A program made the translations under genes and the position numbers. This document shows positions 44,397 to 52,530 of a stretch of DNA of 64,000 bases, in pieces. Below the pieces are notes generated by a model, which saw only the letters and a program-made list of their open reading frames with translations, had not been told where the DNA came from and did not search any database. The stretch's first letter is position 1. Each line of letters starts with the position of its first letter. The DNA lies in the NCBI RefSeq assembly GCF_003086795.1, contig NZ_CP026003.1, positions 286,455 through 350,454 of the forward strand. The letters run 5' to 3'. Source of the stretch: Stenotrophomonas sp. SAU14A_NAIMI4_5. GTDB lineage: Bacteria > Pseudomonadota > Gammaproteobacteria > Xanthomonadales > Xanthomonadaceae.

Positions 44397-46066
44397 TGGC
44401 GCACCTCCCCGGGAAGAGCCATAGCGATGGCAACGTCGCGCACCCAGATCGGAGTACTCGACAGGGCGAAGGTCTGCCCGGTCCATGCCAGCAGCAGAGT
44501 GCGGCCGATCTCTTCCGCGATGGCGCGAGCAGCGGCCGGCGGCACAGCGTTGCCGATCCGCTCGCGCCATGCCTGGTCGCTCAGGCCGTCGAGTTCCAAC
44601 TTCTCCTCCGGGTCGACCAGTGACTGCAGGGCGGCCAGCTCCAGCGTGGTGAACGGCCGGTGCCAGGTGTTGTCCATGCTGCGGATCACGCACACCAGGT
44701 TCTTGCGGGCATCAGGCAGGCGCGGGTCGGCCACTGACCACTTCCCGTTGTCATGGCCAGCTGCGGCGCTGACAGCCCCGCTGTTGGCGTCCCAGGACAC
44801 CACCCCGTAGTGGCCATTGGTCAGGTACGCATCGCCCTGCTGGCGCTGATTGGCCGGGCGAGGGTCGGCGACTGCATAGGCCCCATGGCCAGTGTCGCTG
44901 CGAGCGATGACCGTCCGCGATGGGGCATCGAAGGCGGCCACGGGGTACTTCCCCGCGCCCTCAAAAATGCCCTGTGCGCGAGGATCCTGCACGCACTGCC
45001 CCGTGCTATGCGCGCTGGTCACCGCGCCGGCGGCGCCGCCCCAAGGAACGATGCGGTATTCGTTGTTGTGTTTGGCCGGCCCCAGGTGACGGGGGTCCGC
45101 AACACTGAACGCGCCATTCGTAGGTCCGCTCTTCCCTGCGACGGTGCCGCTGGAATCCTCCCAGCCGCGGACGCCAAGAAAGCCGTCTCGGCTTTCGGGC
45201 ACGATCAGGTAGTCGCGCAGCACCCCTTCTTCCACCGACAGACGGTTCAAGCTGCGCCAGTCGCTGCCAGCCTCGACAAACGCCAGGCGCACCCAGGTCT
45301 TCCACTGCAGAGACGGAACGCGGTGCATCGGGCCGGCGCGTTCAACATCGCCGGCAAGAGGCATGCGGCCAAGGACCGTCCCCACCGCCTGCAGCGGACG
45401 CTTGGCAGGCTCGTACAGGAACGGCGGAACCTTCTCAGCATGGCGGGCCACCAGCAGGAAGCGCTTCCGGCTCTGTGCCAGGCCACCCAACTCGCCACAG
45501 TCGTGCGTGGTTTCGCTCACGACATAGCCGTAGGCGCGGAGCAGGCCGGTGATCTGGTCGAGCAAATGGCGGCCACGCGTAGCGATGCGTGGCACGTTCT
45601 CAAACAGCAACACTTCGACCGGATCTTCCTTGTAGGCCTCCAGCGTGAGCCAGATGCCACGCAGCGTCAGCTCATTCAGTGCCTGGTACTTGGCCGTCTT
45701 GCTCTTGCTCTCTGACATCAGCCCGGAGAAGCCCTTGCACGGGGCAGACAGGAACACGACATGCGGCCGTTCATGCCCGAACGCGCGGTGCACATCGGCC
45801 GTGCCTGCCTCGCGCCAGCCCGGAGGCGGGTTGCAGCCCCAGAACGCGCGGTATTGCTGCAGCGAGAACAGATCCAGAACGGTGCCGGGGACGCCAGCAA
45901 GGTGACCGAAGTCTGCTACCGCAGCCGGGTCGACATCGATTCCGCCGATGCAGCGGAACGTGGCCCGCGCAGCACCGATGTCCGGGCGTGCCTGATTGAA
46001 GCCGCGCGCACCTGCGCCAAGACCAGCGAACAGGCCAGCGTGGCGGATCTCAAAAACCTCAGCCAT
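44393..46066 (-). CDS. Phage DNA (cytosine-5) methyltransferase
   Basis: A 557-residue C5 methyltransferase. Motif I is HAGLFAGLGAGARGF, motif IV has the catalytic Cys about 110 in VVFLSAPCKGFSG, motif VI has Glu about 156 in LLFENVPRI, motif VIII is AQSRKRFLLVARH, and motifs IX/X lie in RIGNAVPPAAARAIAEE. The start at 46066 gives motif I at the usual place. No restriction gene accompanies it, so protection of phage DNA from host restriction is the simplest role. Confidence 0.9.
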   Translation of the reverse strand: MAEVFEIRHAGLFAGLGAGARGFNQARPDIGAARATFRCIGGIDVDPAAVADFGHLAGVPGTVLDLFSLQQYRAFWGCNPPPGWREAGTADVHRAFGHERPHVVFLSAPCKGFSGLMSESKSKTAKYQALNELTLRGIWLTLEAYKEDPVEVLLFENVPRIATRGRHLLDQITGLLRAYGYVVSETTHDCGELGGLAQSRKRFLLVARHAEKVPPFLYEPAKRPLQAVGTVLGRMPLAGDVERAGPMHRVPSLQWKTWVRLAFVEAGSDWRSLNRLSVEEGVLRDYLIVPESRDGFLGVRGWEDSSGTVAGKSGPTNGAFSVADPRHLGPAKHNNEYRIVPWGGAAGAVTSAHSTGQCVQDPRAQGIFEGAGKYPVAAFDAPSRTVIARSDTGHGAYAVADPRPANQRQQGDAYLTNGHYGVVSWDANSGAVSAAAGHDNGKWSVADPRLPDARKNLVCVIRSMDNTWHRPFTTLELAALQSLVDPEEKLELDGLSDQAWRERIGNAVPPAAARAIAEEIGRTLLLAWTGQTFALSSTPIWVRDVAIAMALPGEVRQ

Positions 46067-46667
46067 GGTCGACGCCCTCCGCGACGCAACGTTCAGCGTC
46101 GGCAAGGTGCTGGCTGGAATAGGACCTGTCGACCACGCGCACCACCCAGGTCTTGCCGCCGTGTTCGTTCTCCCCTCCCTTCGTCCGGTTGAAGGTCGAA
46201 TAGATCTCGTGCTCGATGTTGGGCACGTCCAGCCCCAAGCCATCAAGAGCAGCGCGCAGCAGAGTGTCGTTGTGGAAATCGCTCTGCAGAGTGACAACCA
46301 CATCGAAGGTCGTCGGGCCGTCCCCTTTGCATTCGAAGGCAGCGGGGACGCCAGCACGGATGCCGTCACGCGCGAGCGCCTGTCGAATGTTCATAACCAG
46401 GTCGGGCATCGGTTCCTGTTCTTCATCGGTGGCCACGTCGTCACCGGCCCTGGCTTCCTGCGTGTCCAGCTTCACGCCGCAGAACGGGCAGAACGTTGGC
46501 TTCACCGACCAGGGCGAATGGCCGCGCTTCTTCTCCACGGCCTTGGTGGCGATGGTCACCGTGGAGCTGACCGAGTCGCCCAAGAAGAAAGAGCGTGACA
46601 GCCGCGTGTTGGCACCGGCCTCGGCCAGGCGCTGATCGACCTTATCCATGCAAGCGCAGGCGGTCAT
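46059..46667 (-). CDS. Conserved phage protein with CPFCG motif
   Basis: A 202-residue protein overlapping the methyltransferase start by 8 bp and the preceding 58-codon gene by 4 bp. The N-terminal half contains one zinc-type pair, TFCPFCGVKLDTQE, and the C-terminal half is a compact alpha/beta stretch (TTFDVVVTLQSDFHNDTLLR). It is unrecognised beyond a phage-type hypothetical protein. Confidence 0.65.
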   Translation of the reverse strand: MTACACMDKVDQRLAEAGANTRLSRSFFLGDSVSSTVTIATKAVEKKRGHSPWSVKPTFCPFCGVKLDTQEARAGDDVATDEEQEPMPDLVMNIRQALARDGIRAGVPAAFECKGDGPTTFDVVVTLQSDFHNDTLLRAALDGLGLDVPNIEHEIYSTFNRTKGGENEHGGKTWVVRVVDRSYSSQHLADAERCVAEGVDHG

Positions 46668-46840
46668 ACAGCACCCCCAGCGCGGCGCACGGCCATCCGG
46701 GTGCGGCGGCGGATCTGCTGCGGGATCTGGCCCACGGCCGTGCCGCTGTGGCGCTGGCGGGCCGGGCGGGTGATCCAGAGCTTGTGCAGGGCCGCGCCGC
46801 CGGCGGCGGGGGCGAGGCAGAGAAGGATCAGCTCAAGCAC
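46664..46840 (-). CDS. Small hydrophobic-start phage protein, 58 aa
   Basis: The GTG start lies inside the 3' end of the P-loop gene and its TGA overlaps the next ATG, so the frame fits the chain of overlapping genes. The product begins VLELILLCLAPAAGGAALHK, possibly a membrane helix, and ends in an Arg-rich tail. Function unknown. Confidence 0.5.
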   Translation of the reverse strand: MLELILLCLAPAAGGAALHKLWITRPARQRHSGTAVGQIPQQIRRRTRMAVRRAGGAV

Positions 46841-47147
46841 GGGCCACCCCCTTGCTGCTGGCGCCGATCATGGCCAGTGCGCTGCCAATGGGGAGCAGCT
46901 GGCAACCGATCAGATCGGCGGCACGCTGCGCGTAGTCCCGGTCGACCGCCAGGTACAGGTGGCCGCGACGCTGCAGTCGGTCACCGCTGAACTGGACGTC
47001 GTCCAGATCCCGAACGTGCAGCAGGCCCAGGTGTTTGGCGATGGCCTTGCCGTGGAAGGTCTTGCCGCTGCCCTGCGGGCCATAGACGACGCGGGAGAGA
47101 GCCTGGGAAGCCGGCTGCTGGCCGCGAACAGTGGTGTACTTACCCAT
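46833..47147 (-). CDS. Small P-loop phage protein
   Basis: A 104-residue protein with Walker A motif VVYGPQGSGKTFHGKAIAKH near residue 20, then DLDDVQFSGDRLQRRGHLYL. It resembles a minimal ATP-binding domain and may help replication, as the primase/helicase lies two genes upstream. The start overlaps the previous gene by 8 bp. The exact role is unknown. Confidence 0.7.
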   Translation of the reverse strand: MGKYTTVRGQQPASQALSRVVYGPQGSGKTFHGKAIAKHLGLLHVRDLDDVQFSGDRLQRRGHLYLAVDRDYAQRAADLIGCQLLPIGSALAMIGASSKGVARA

Positions 47148-47565
47148 GGGCCACCTCCTGAGCGGCAGCGGCCACGGCGCTGTGGCTGGCCTTGGCGTTC
47201 GGCAGCATGTTGGCCACGGCAAACGGGAAGGGCAGGCGGTCGGCCAGGGTGGCCAGTTCGGCGGAGATCCAGGCGGCATCAACGGCGAATGCCTCGCAGC
47301 CCCCGGTCAGCACCCACCCGGCCTTGCTGCCACGGCGGCGCTCGAGCACTCGCTGGGCGGTCTTATGGCCGCCCATATCCAGCTGGGCGGTGACGATCAC
47401 CTGGTTGTGGGTGATGTGCATCGTCAGCGTTGCGCTGCAGCCCTTGGCAGGGCTGGGGGCAAATCCACACAGTCCGTCACCCGTGATAGCCTTCGCCCCT
47501 GGTCCGGTGCCTGAAACCTCCGTATTTGCCCTGGTGTGGTCGGTGTTGCTGATCATGTCGTGCAT
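47140..47565 (-). CDS. Phage hypothetical protein, 141 aa
   Basis: Starts MHDMISNTDHTRANTEVSG after the repeated ribosome-binding module GGAGAGAACC. The middle contains KGCSATLTMHITHNQVIVTAQ, a short beta-rich region, and the C-terminus is Ala-rich. Its leader is the third copy of the module seen before two mini-ORFs further upstream in the operon. No family recognised. Confidence 0.65.
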   Translation of the reverse strand: MHDMISNTDHTRANTEVSGTGPGAKAITGDGLCGFAPSPAKGCSATLTMHITHNQVIVTAQLDMGGHKTAQRVLERRRGSKAGWVLTGGCEAFAVDAAWISAELATLADRLPFPFAVANMLPNAKASHSAVAAAAQEVAHG

Positions 47566-47619
47566 GGTTCTCTCCTGAACTTCGTTGGTGAATGGCCTTG
47601 GGGTAAGAGGTGGTGCTCT
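47565..47619 (-). promoter_or_regulatory. Leader module copy 3 (hairpin loop plus ribosome-binding site)
   Basis: On the minus strand, GCACCACC (47609-47616) sits in a small AGA/TCT stem. Downstream, CAGGAGAGAACC directly precedes ATGCA at 47565. The same elements occur at 50383-50422 and 50481-50522. Confidence 0.6.
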
Positions 47620-47641
47620 GCCCGCCGGGCCGCTTTTTCGC

Positions 47642-50335
47642 TTACTTCTGGAACACCCAACAGCGAACGGCTACGCCTGCTCCGGCCGTGTTGGTTTTGA
47701 TGCAGCTGTTGACCGTGAGATTCGCGTCCAACAGCTTGTAGCGCCGCGAATCACGCAGGAAGTCGCGCAGCTTTTTGAGATCCGGGACCGGCTGGCTGTG
47801 GTACGCCGCCTTGGCCACGAATTCGTTGAGGTTGATGGCAATGCGCTGCGGATCCCGCGAGTGGTTGAGGACCGGCCGTTCGCCGTTGCCGGTGCTCTCC
47901 AGGTACTCGTAGGTTTCCCAGAACTCATTGACCAGGGGATGGTCCGCGCTGATGGCCGACTGGCGCTCCAAGGCCATCCCCACCAGCTTCTGCCGGGTTT
48001 CCTCGACCATCTCCTTGGGGATATCCACCACCAGGCGCAGGCCATCGAGCAGCGCCAGCATCTGGGAGTGGTTCTTGATCAGGCGCTCCATGCGCAGATC
48101 CTTGTTCTCGCGCAGCTTCGCCTCGTAGAAGCGCACGCGCTCGCCGAACTTCTCCAGCACCTGTGCCTCGGCGCGCAAGGCTTTGATCAGGAAGTAGCTC
48201 AGATCTTCGACCTGCAGGGCGTTAAGGTTGTCCGCCGCCTGGCGGCTCTCTGTGGTGGCGTGTGGTTTACGGAAGTGCAGCTTGACGATACGGGTCATGA
48301 TCGCCTCGCTGGCATTCACCGCCGCGTTCTGGCTGATGACGATCGTTCCCCTGAAAGGCGGCTCGTAGGTCTCGTTGCCGCCGTTGCGTACACCACGGGT
48401 GGCGAGCGTGCCGCCGCCGTAGTAGTCCTTCAACTCATCCCACTCAAACGACTTGGAGTGCGCGCCATCCGGCGTGTCGCGGTCACCTTCCAGAAGCACC
48501 ACCGGCATGCCCGAGGTCTGTCCCATCGCGCGGGCGCGGCCGGCCTTGGATGACTTGGCCGGGTCAAAGCCCTCGTAGTCGCTGCGCGCAAGCAGCTTCC
48601 ACAGGAAGGTCAGCAACGTGGTCTTGCCGGCACCGGCCTCACCGGTGGCCTCCAGGAACGGGAAGGACTTGTGCGTGCTGCGGATCTGATTGGCGAACAG
48701 CGAGCCGAACCAGAACACCAGGGCGACCATGCCGTTGGTGCCAAAGCAGGTCCACATCCACTGCAGCCATTCCTTGCGGTAGCTATCGTGGTCGCGCTGA
48801 ATGTCCATGCGGATGGAGCGCTGGGTGGTCTTGATGCGCAGCTTCTTGAAGTCGAAGTAGTCCTCGGCATTTGCCTGGGCGATCTCGCCATGGCGCACGG
48901 CCAGGTCGCCAAAGATGTAGGCCTGGTGATCAGGGGTGTAGCCCACGAAGTCAACCGTGTGGACCTCTTTGATGTTGTCCAGCTGGATCTTCATGATCTG
49001 CAGCAGCTGACCGGCGGTGCCGTCGAAGATGGCGCCACGCGCAATGTGGCCCAGACGGTCGCGGAACGACGGGGCGTTGAGCGCCTGCGACGACGTGAAC
49101 GTACCGGTTGCTGCTGCGCCGTCGTGAGGGAATTCCACGCGAAAGTAGTACCAGGCGTCGTCGGTCACCTCGTTGCGCTGGTAGTACAGCGCCTTGGGAT
49201 TGCAGTTGGCGATCTCGCGCACGTTGCAGCAAGCTCGGCGGATCTTCTGGACCTGCTCAGGATCCAGTTCTTCCTCAACATCCTCCTTGCGCGTGGACTG
49301 CTCGCGACACAGCTTGTCGAACCGGCCCGGGTCGAACTCGAACCAATACATGCGGTTACGGTGGTCCAGATGAAACTGCGTGCAGTTCTCGCGCTCGTAG
49401 ATAATCAACCCCTTCTCCATGGCGGTCTTGGCCAGCAGAAGCGCACCGTTGTGCAGGGCCAGGTCCACGTCTGCCTGCCAGAGAGCATCGCCGTCCTCCG
49501 CAGCCTGGGCGCGAAGGTGAAGGTCATTCCAGTCGGTCTTCTTGTCGCCCGGCTGCTCGATCTGCGCCGCCTTGCAGGTGAAGCCCAGCTTCTCGGCTCG
49601 GCGCACATGCTTGACGGTGTAGGCGCGGGCGCTCGGCTCGTTGTCCAAGCCCCACACCAGGGTGGGCAGGTCGTTGGGCCGGGCGTCGCGCAATTCCTTG
49701 AGCGACAGCTCGGGATAGGCATTGCTGGACATGGCTGCGACGGCGCAGACACCGCGCTGCAGCAGCGCGATGGCGTCGAAGATGCCCTCCACAATCCAGA
49801 CCTGGCGCGCGGTACGCAGCTGGTCCAGTGCGCCTGCCGCCCACCACACGCCGGCATAGCTCTCGCCGGGGGCAAAGCGGGCCTTCATCTTCCCGAAGCG
49901 GTGCGGGCGGTCGATCAGCCGTTCCCACCAGCCGCCTTTGACCAGGGGAAATCGGACGGTGGCCGTGCCTTCGCGCTTCACGCGGTCGTAGTAGTCCTCC
50001 TGCGTGTACAGGCCTTTCAGCGGCTTGATGTTGAAGCCGCGGCCGGTGGCCAGATAGGCATCGGCGGCGGCGTTCGGCGCTGCCGAGGTCTGCGGGTTGG
50101 CCTTGGAATAGTCGTCGAACAGATCGTCGTACAGGTCGCGCACGCGCACTTCCTGCCCGCACTTGGCCTGCCGGCCGCAGCGCAGCACCCACGGCTTTTC
50201 GTGGCTGGTGTACAGCTCTTTCTTGCTGCAGTGCGGGCACTTGCCGCCGCGCATGTAGGGCGTGCCATTGCGGTGCTTGAGGCCATAGTCGCGCTCGATG
50301 CGCGACAGAACCTGCTGGCGGATCTCTTCCTGCAT
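47642..50335 (-). CDS. Phage primase/helicase
   Basis: An 897-residue replication protein. An N-terminal zinc-binding region (CPHCSKKELYTSHEKPWVL and RCGRQAKCGQE, residues 33-62) precedes a Toprim-like primase domain (IVEGIFDAIALLQRG, residue about 175) and a C-terminal helicase/ATPase with Walker A TGEAGAGKTTLLTF near residue 560. The final 250 residues are less clear. It is the only replication gene in the early operon. A mini-ORF ending 6 nt before its ATG may couple its translation to the upstream leader. Confidence 0.87.
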   Translation of the reverse strand: MQEEIRQQVLSRIERDYGLKHRNGTPYMRGGKCPHCSKKELYTSHEKPWVLRCGRQAKCGQEVRVRDLYDDLFDDYSKANPQTSAAPNAAADAYLATGRGFNIKPLKGLYTQEDYYDRVKREGTATVRFPLVKGGWWERLIDRPHRFGKMKARFAPGESYAGVWWAAGALDQLRTARQVWIVEGIFDAIALLQRGVCAVAAMSSNAYPELSLKELRDARPNDLPTLVWGLDNEPSARAYTVKHVRRAEKLGFTCKAAQIEQPGDKKTDWNDLHLRAQAAEDGDALWQADVDLALHNGALLLAKTAMEKGLIIYERENCTQFHLDHRNRMYWFEFDPGRFDKLCREQSTRKEDVEEELDPEQVQKIRRACCNVREIANCNPKALYYQRNEVTDDAWYYFRVEFPHDGAAATGTFTSSQALNAPSFRDRLGHIARGAIFDGTAGQLLQIMKIQLDNIKEVHTVDFVGYTPDHQAYIFGDLAVRHGEIAQANAEDYFDFKKLRIKTTQRSIRMDIQRDHDSYRKEWLQWMWTCFGTNGMVALVFWFGSLFANQIRSTHKSFPFLEATGEAGAGKTTLLTFLWKLLARSDYEGFDPAKSSKAGRARAMGQTSGMPVVLLEGDRDTPDGAHSKSFEWDELKDYYGGGTLATRGVRNGGNETYEPPFRGTIVISQNAAVNASEAIMTRIVKLHFRKPHATTESRQAADNLNALQVEDLSYFLIKALRAEAQVLEKFGERVRFYEAKLRENKDLRMERLIKNHSQMLALLDGLRLVVDIPKEMVEETRQKLVGMALERQSAISADHPLVNEFWETYEYLESTGNGERPVLNHSRDPQRIAINLNEFVAKAAYHSQPVPDLKKLRDFLRDSRRYKLLDANLTVNSCIKTNTAGAGVAVRCWVFQK

Positions 50336-50341
50336 GCCGAA

Positions 50342-50383
50342 TCAGCCCTGTCGAGCCGCAGCAGCGGCGTGGTGGTGGTGCAT
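50342..50383 (-). CDS. Possible leader peptide MHHHHAAAARQG before the primase
   Basis: Starts at ATG 50383 behind CAGGAGAGAACC, encodes a 13-residue His/Ala-rich peptide and stops 6 nt before the primase ATG. The primase itself has only a weak ribosome-binding site (AGGG inside this mini-ORF). That supports a translated leader, but no experiment can be seen. Confidence 0.45.
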   Translation of the reverse strand: MHHHHAAAAARQG

Positions 50384-50522
50384 GGTTCTCTCCTGGCATC
50401 CCCGGCGGCGGTGGTGCGCCGCTGGGAATGTGTGGTGCGGTCGGTCTAGAAGAAGCGGGGCGACGGTGTCAGGTGGTGCATGGTTCTCTCCTGCCGGCCC
50501 GAGGCAGCGGTGGTGCGCTGCC
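50383..50522 (-). promoter_or_regulatory. Leader module copies 1 and 2
   Basis: Hairpins at 50503-50522 (stem GGCAGC/GCTGCC) and 50405-50422 (stem GCGGC/GCCGC) enclose the same GCACCACC loop on the transcript. Each is followed by CAGGAGAGAACC and an ATGCACCAC start. The stems differ but stay paired, which suggests selection for structure. Confidence 0.6.
50446..50481 (-). CDS. Possible mini-ORF MHHLTPSPRFF in the repeated leader
   Basis: Starts at ATG 50481 behind an identical CAGGAGAGAACC and ends at 50446. It differs in sequence after the first three codons from the peptide at 50342. It may be a remnant of duplication of the leader module. Confidence 0.4.
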   Translation of the reverse strand: MHHLTPSPRFF

Positions 50523-50536
50523 CTGGGCCGTGTGTG

Positions 50537-50818
50537 CTATTCGTCCGCCGGTTTGGTGCGGGCGAGGATTCCCTTGAGGTCTTCGGAGATGTACTCGGCG
50601 ACGGCGTGGGTGTGGTCGGCTGTGATGCCCAGCACCTTGGCCGCTTCCGCCGGAAGAGCCGCCAGCAGCTCAACCGCGTAGGCGATACGCCAGAGACGGT
50701 CGTAGTCGTCGCCGTTGACCACCTGGCTGTACTCACCCTTGGCGGTCAGCCCCTTGGGCAGAGGCGGGGCCGGGTTGCGGGCGGGAGGCGGCAGCGGGCC
50801 GCGATTGTCGTTTTCCAT
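50537..50818 (-). CDS. Phage hypothetical protein, 93 aa
   Basis: Starts MENDNRGPLPPPARNPAPPL, a Pro-rich linker, then a helical region (YDRLWRIAYAVELLAALPAE). The ATG overlaps the previous stop as TGATG. No family recognised. Confidence 0.65.
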   Translation of the reverse strand: MENDNRGPLPPPARNPAPPLPKGLTAKGEYSQVVNGDDYDRLWRIAYAVELLAALPAEAAKVLGITADHTHAVAEYISEDLKGILARTKPADE

Positions 50819-51120
50819 CAGTTCACTCCGTTCGGGGTGCTGCCGCCGTTGCGGAGCCAGTTGAGGAAACGCTCGGCTTCGCCATCTGCCAGCAGGTACA
50901 GCACGGGGCCGCACTGCAGGCATTGGTTCGCTGCAGCGCGGATGGTGTCGATGGTGTGGACCGCGACGGACATCGGCGCACCCGTTTCGAGGTGTACCAG
51001 CGTCAGGTACATCACGCTGCGCTGGTCGAACGAGGAACGCAGGGCGATGCCCGGCACCGGGGTCCTGAGTTCGATCACCGGTCGCTGGGGGACGGGCAGG
51101 GGCGGAGGCGTGGCGGCCAT
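50818..51120 (-). CDS. Phage hypothetical protein, 100 aa
   Basis: A small protein with a beta-rich middle (SVMYLTLVHLETGAPMSVAV) and a single CLQCG pair. It overlaps both neighbours, supporting a real gene in the early operon. Function unknown. Confidence 0.65.
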   Translation of the reverse strand: MAATPPPLPVPQRPVIELRTPVPGIALRSSFDQRSVMYLTLVHLETGAPMSVAVHTIDTIRAAANQCLQCGPVLYLLADGEAERFLNWLRNGGSTPNGVN

Positions 51121-51359
51121 CAGTGCATCCCCTGCTGGCCGGCTGCGCCGCCACTGCGTGCCTTCTGCTGGGCGGTGTAGGCCGACAGGACGTCATCGAG
51201 GGTGATGGTCAGCGCAGGCTTGCCGGTGGCTTCCAGACGCGCGATCAGCGCCTGGTAGTCGGCATGGGGCCATTCAAGGGTGTCGGCGATGAAGCCGAAA
51301 ACGAGCGAGATCTGACGCGCGGAGCCGGGGCCGGGCGCGGAAGGGGTGTCATCCGACAT
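51120..51359 (-). CDS. Phage hypothetical protein, 79 aa
   Basis: Starts MSDDTPSAPGPGSARQISLV with ribosome-binding sequence GGAGACG, itself inside the palindrome GGAGACGTCTCC. The product is soluble and acidic (WPHADYQALIARLEATGKPA). It ends overlapping the next ATG. No function recognised. Confidence 0.65.
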   Translation of the reverse strand: MSDDTPSAPGPGSARQISLVFGFIADTLEWPHADYQALIARLEATGKPALTITLDDVLSAYTAQQKARSGGAAGQQGMH

Positions 51360-51752
51360 GGAGACGTCTCCTGTATCCGAGGATTGGCCTCGAAGAGACG
51401 TTTCTACGCGCCCCAACGAGGATGTCGGGAGGTTAGAAACCGGGATACAGACCGGCCGACAGCCTTCCCCTTGCGGGTGTTGTATAGCTGTCGCCTCCCG
51501 ACGCAGAAAGTCGTCGGAGCGCACGAAATGCAGGCGCAAAAAAACCGCGATGCTGTCGGGCGCGGGTGCCGCTGTATCCTCGGAGTTTCTAAGCTCCTTG
51601 CGGCGAACTGTGCTCTCCCCCCGAATGGAAGTCAAGGGGAAATGAGGGAAAGTGTGGGAAACATTTACAGGTGCCAGAACGTTCATGCGCAGCAGTCCAT
51701 CGCCGTCGGCATAGCCGACAGACCAGCAGGTGGGAAAGGGTGGTGTGACGCG
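51360..51752. other. Gap in the early operon, 393 bp
   Basis: No gene is convincing here. The palindrome GGAGACGTCTCC (51360-51371) and the nearby related AGAGACGT could be regulatory. A TTGACT (minus strand, 51630-51635) may be a -35 hexamer but its -10 partner is weak. Open frames on both strands lack composition or start-site support. Confidence 0.5.
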
Positions 51753-52127
51753 TTAGGGCGCAGCAGCCTGGTGCGGTCGAGCGTCGCCGCCGGCATCGAT
51801 CCGGGAGGCTTCGACAAACTCGATTGCATCGAGCATGTCCAGCTGCCTGGACCCGTGTTCCAACTTCCACTGCATCTGCAGCAGCGCCCTGGTGTAGCTC
51901 GGCGTCGGTGGCAACTCAGATGCCGGCGCATCGGGCATGCCGCTGGGGCTGGCGATACTGGTCAGCTCGGAATTACCAGCGTAGGTCGCTCCGCACAGCG
52001 GGTTCTGACACACCCACACATCTGAACGCAGATGGCGGTGCTGCAGACGGCTGGTGCGTTTGAGCAACGGCGTATCGCAGGCTTCACAGGAGAACGTCGC
52101 GCGGCTGCTGCTGGTCGAAGCGCTCAT
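51753..52127 (-). CDS. ogr: Ogr/Delta-like zinc-finger late activator
   Basis: A 124-residue protein whose N-terminal 60 residues match the Ogr/Delta layout: FSCEACDTPLLKRTS, then WVCQNPLCGATYAGNSELTS, giving a four-cysteine zinc site. P2 Ogr and P4 Delta activate late phage promoters. The C-terminal 60 residues are an extension not present in P2 Ogr. It is encoded as the second leftward gene from the repressor rather than next to gene D. Its start overlaps the preceding stop as TAATG. Confidence 0.82.
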   Translation of the reverse strand: MSASTSSSRATFSCEACDTPLLKRTSRLQHRHLRSDVWVCQNPLCGATYAGNSELTSIASPSGMPDAPASELPPTPSYTRALLQMQWKLEHGSRQLDMLDAIEFVEASRIDAGGDARPHQAAAP

Positions 52128-52435
52128 TACCGTTTCTTGCTCCCCGACTCGGCGGCACCGGCTTTGCCCGACTTGGCACCCTGTGTGGGTTTCTGTCGGG
52201 AATTGGCGGGTTTTGTGCAAGAATCCGGATCGCGCTTGATGCCGAGCGCAATGGCTGCCTGGTGAGACTTGCCGAAGTTGCCCTTGCCGACGCCGCGAAG
52301 TGCATCGTTGACCGCGTGACGGTCCAGGCCGTTCTGCCTCGCGAACTCCACAACGGTGATGCCGTTGTCGCGAAGGAACTGCCGAGCTTCTTCCGGCGTT
52401 CGCAGCTTCTTTACACCAGTCCGTTGTGCCGCCAT
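52127..52435 (-). CDS. BcepMu gp16-like phage DNA-binding protein
   Basis: A 102-residue protein. A helix-turn-helix-like unit spans residues about 15-68 (EARQFLRDNGITVVEFARQN and HAVNDALRGVGKGNFGKSH), then AIALGIK, as in the BcepMu gp16 family; a Lys/Ser/Gly-rich tail follows. As first leftward gene facing the repressor it takes the position of a Cro- or Cox-like switch protein. That role is inferred. Confidence 0.75.
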   Translation of the reverse strand: MAAQRTGVKKLRTPEEARQFLRDNGITVVEFARQNGLDRHAVNDALRGVGKGNFGKSHQAAIALGIKRDPDSCTKPANSRQKPTQGAKSGKAGAAESGSKKR

Positions 52436-52480
52436 TCCGTTTCCCCTGTGTAAAAGCTGAATGCTGTGTTAGTGAAACTT

Positions 52481-52518
52481 CTTTCACCAATGTTGGTGAA
52501 AGATTATTCACCTGTCAA
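52481..52518. promoter_or_regulatory. Prophage switch operator and leftward promoter
   Basis: CTTTCACCAA and TTGGTGAAAG form a 22-bp palindrome (52481-52502), flanked by further GTGAAA and TTCACC half-sites. On the minus strand a perfect -35 TTGACA lies at 52513-52518, and the palindrome covers the expected -10 region. Repressor binding here would block the early operon. Confidence 0.7.
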
Positions 52519-52530
52519 GGAGATTTGAGC

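Noticed and set aside
51346..51645. 99-codon plus-strand ORF in the early-operon gap
   Set aside because: Opposite to all neighbours, no ribosome-binding site and no recognisable domain.
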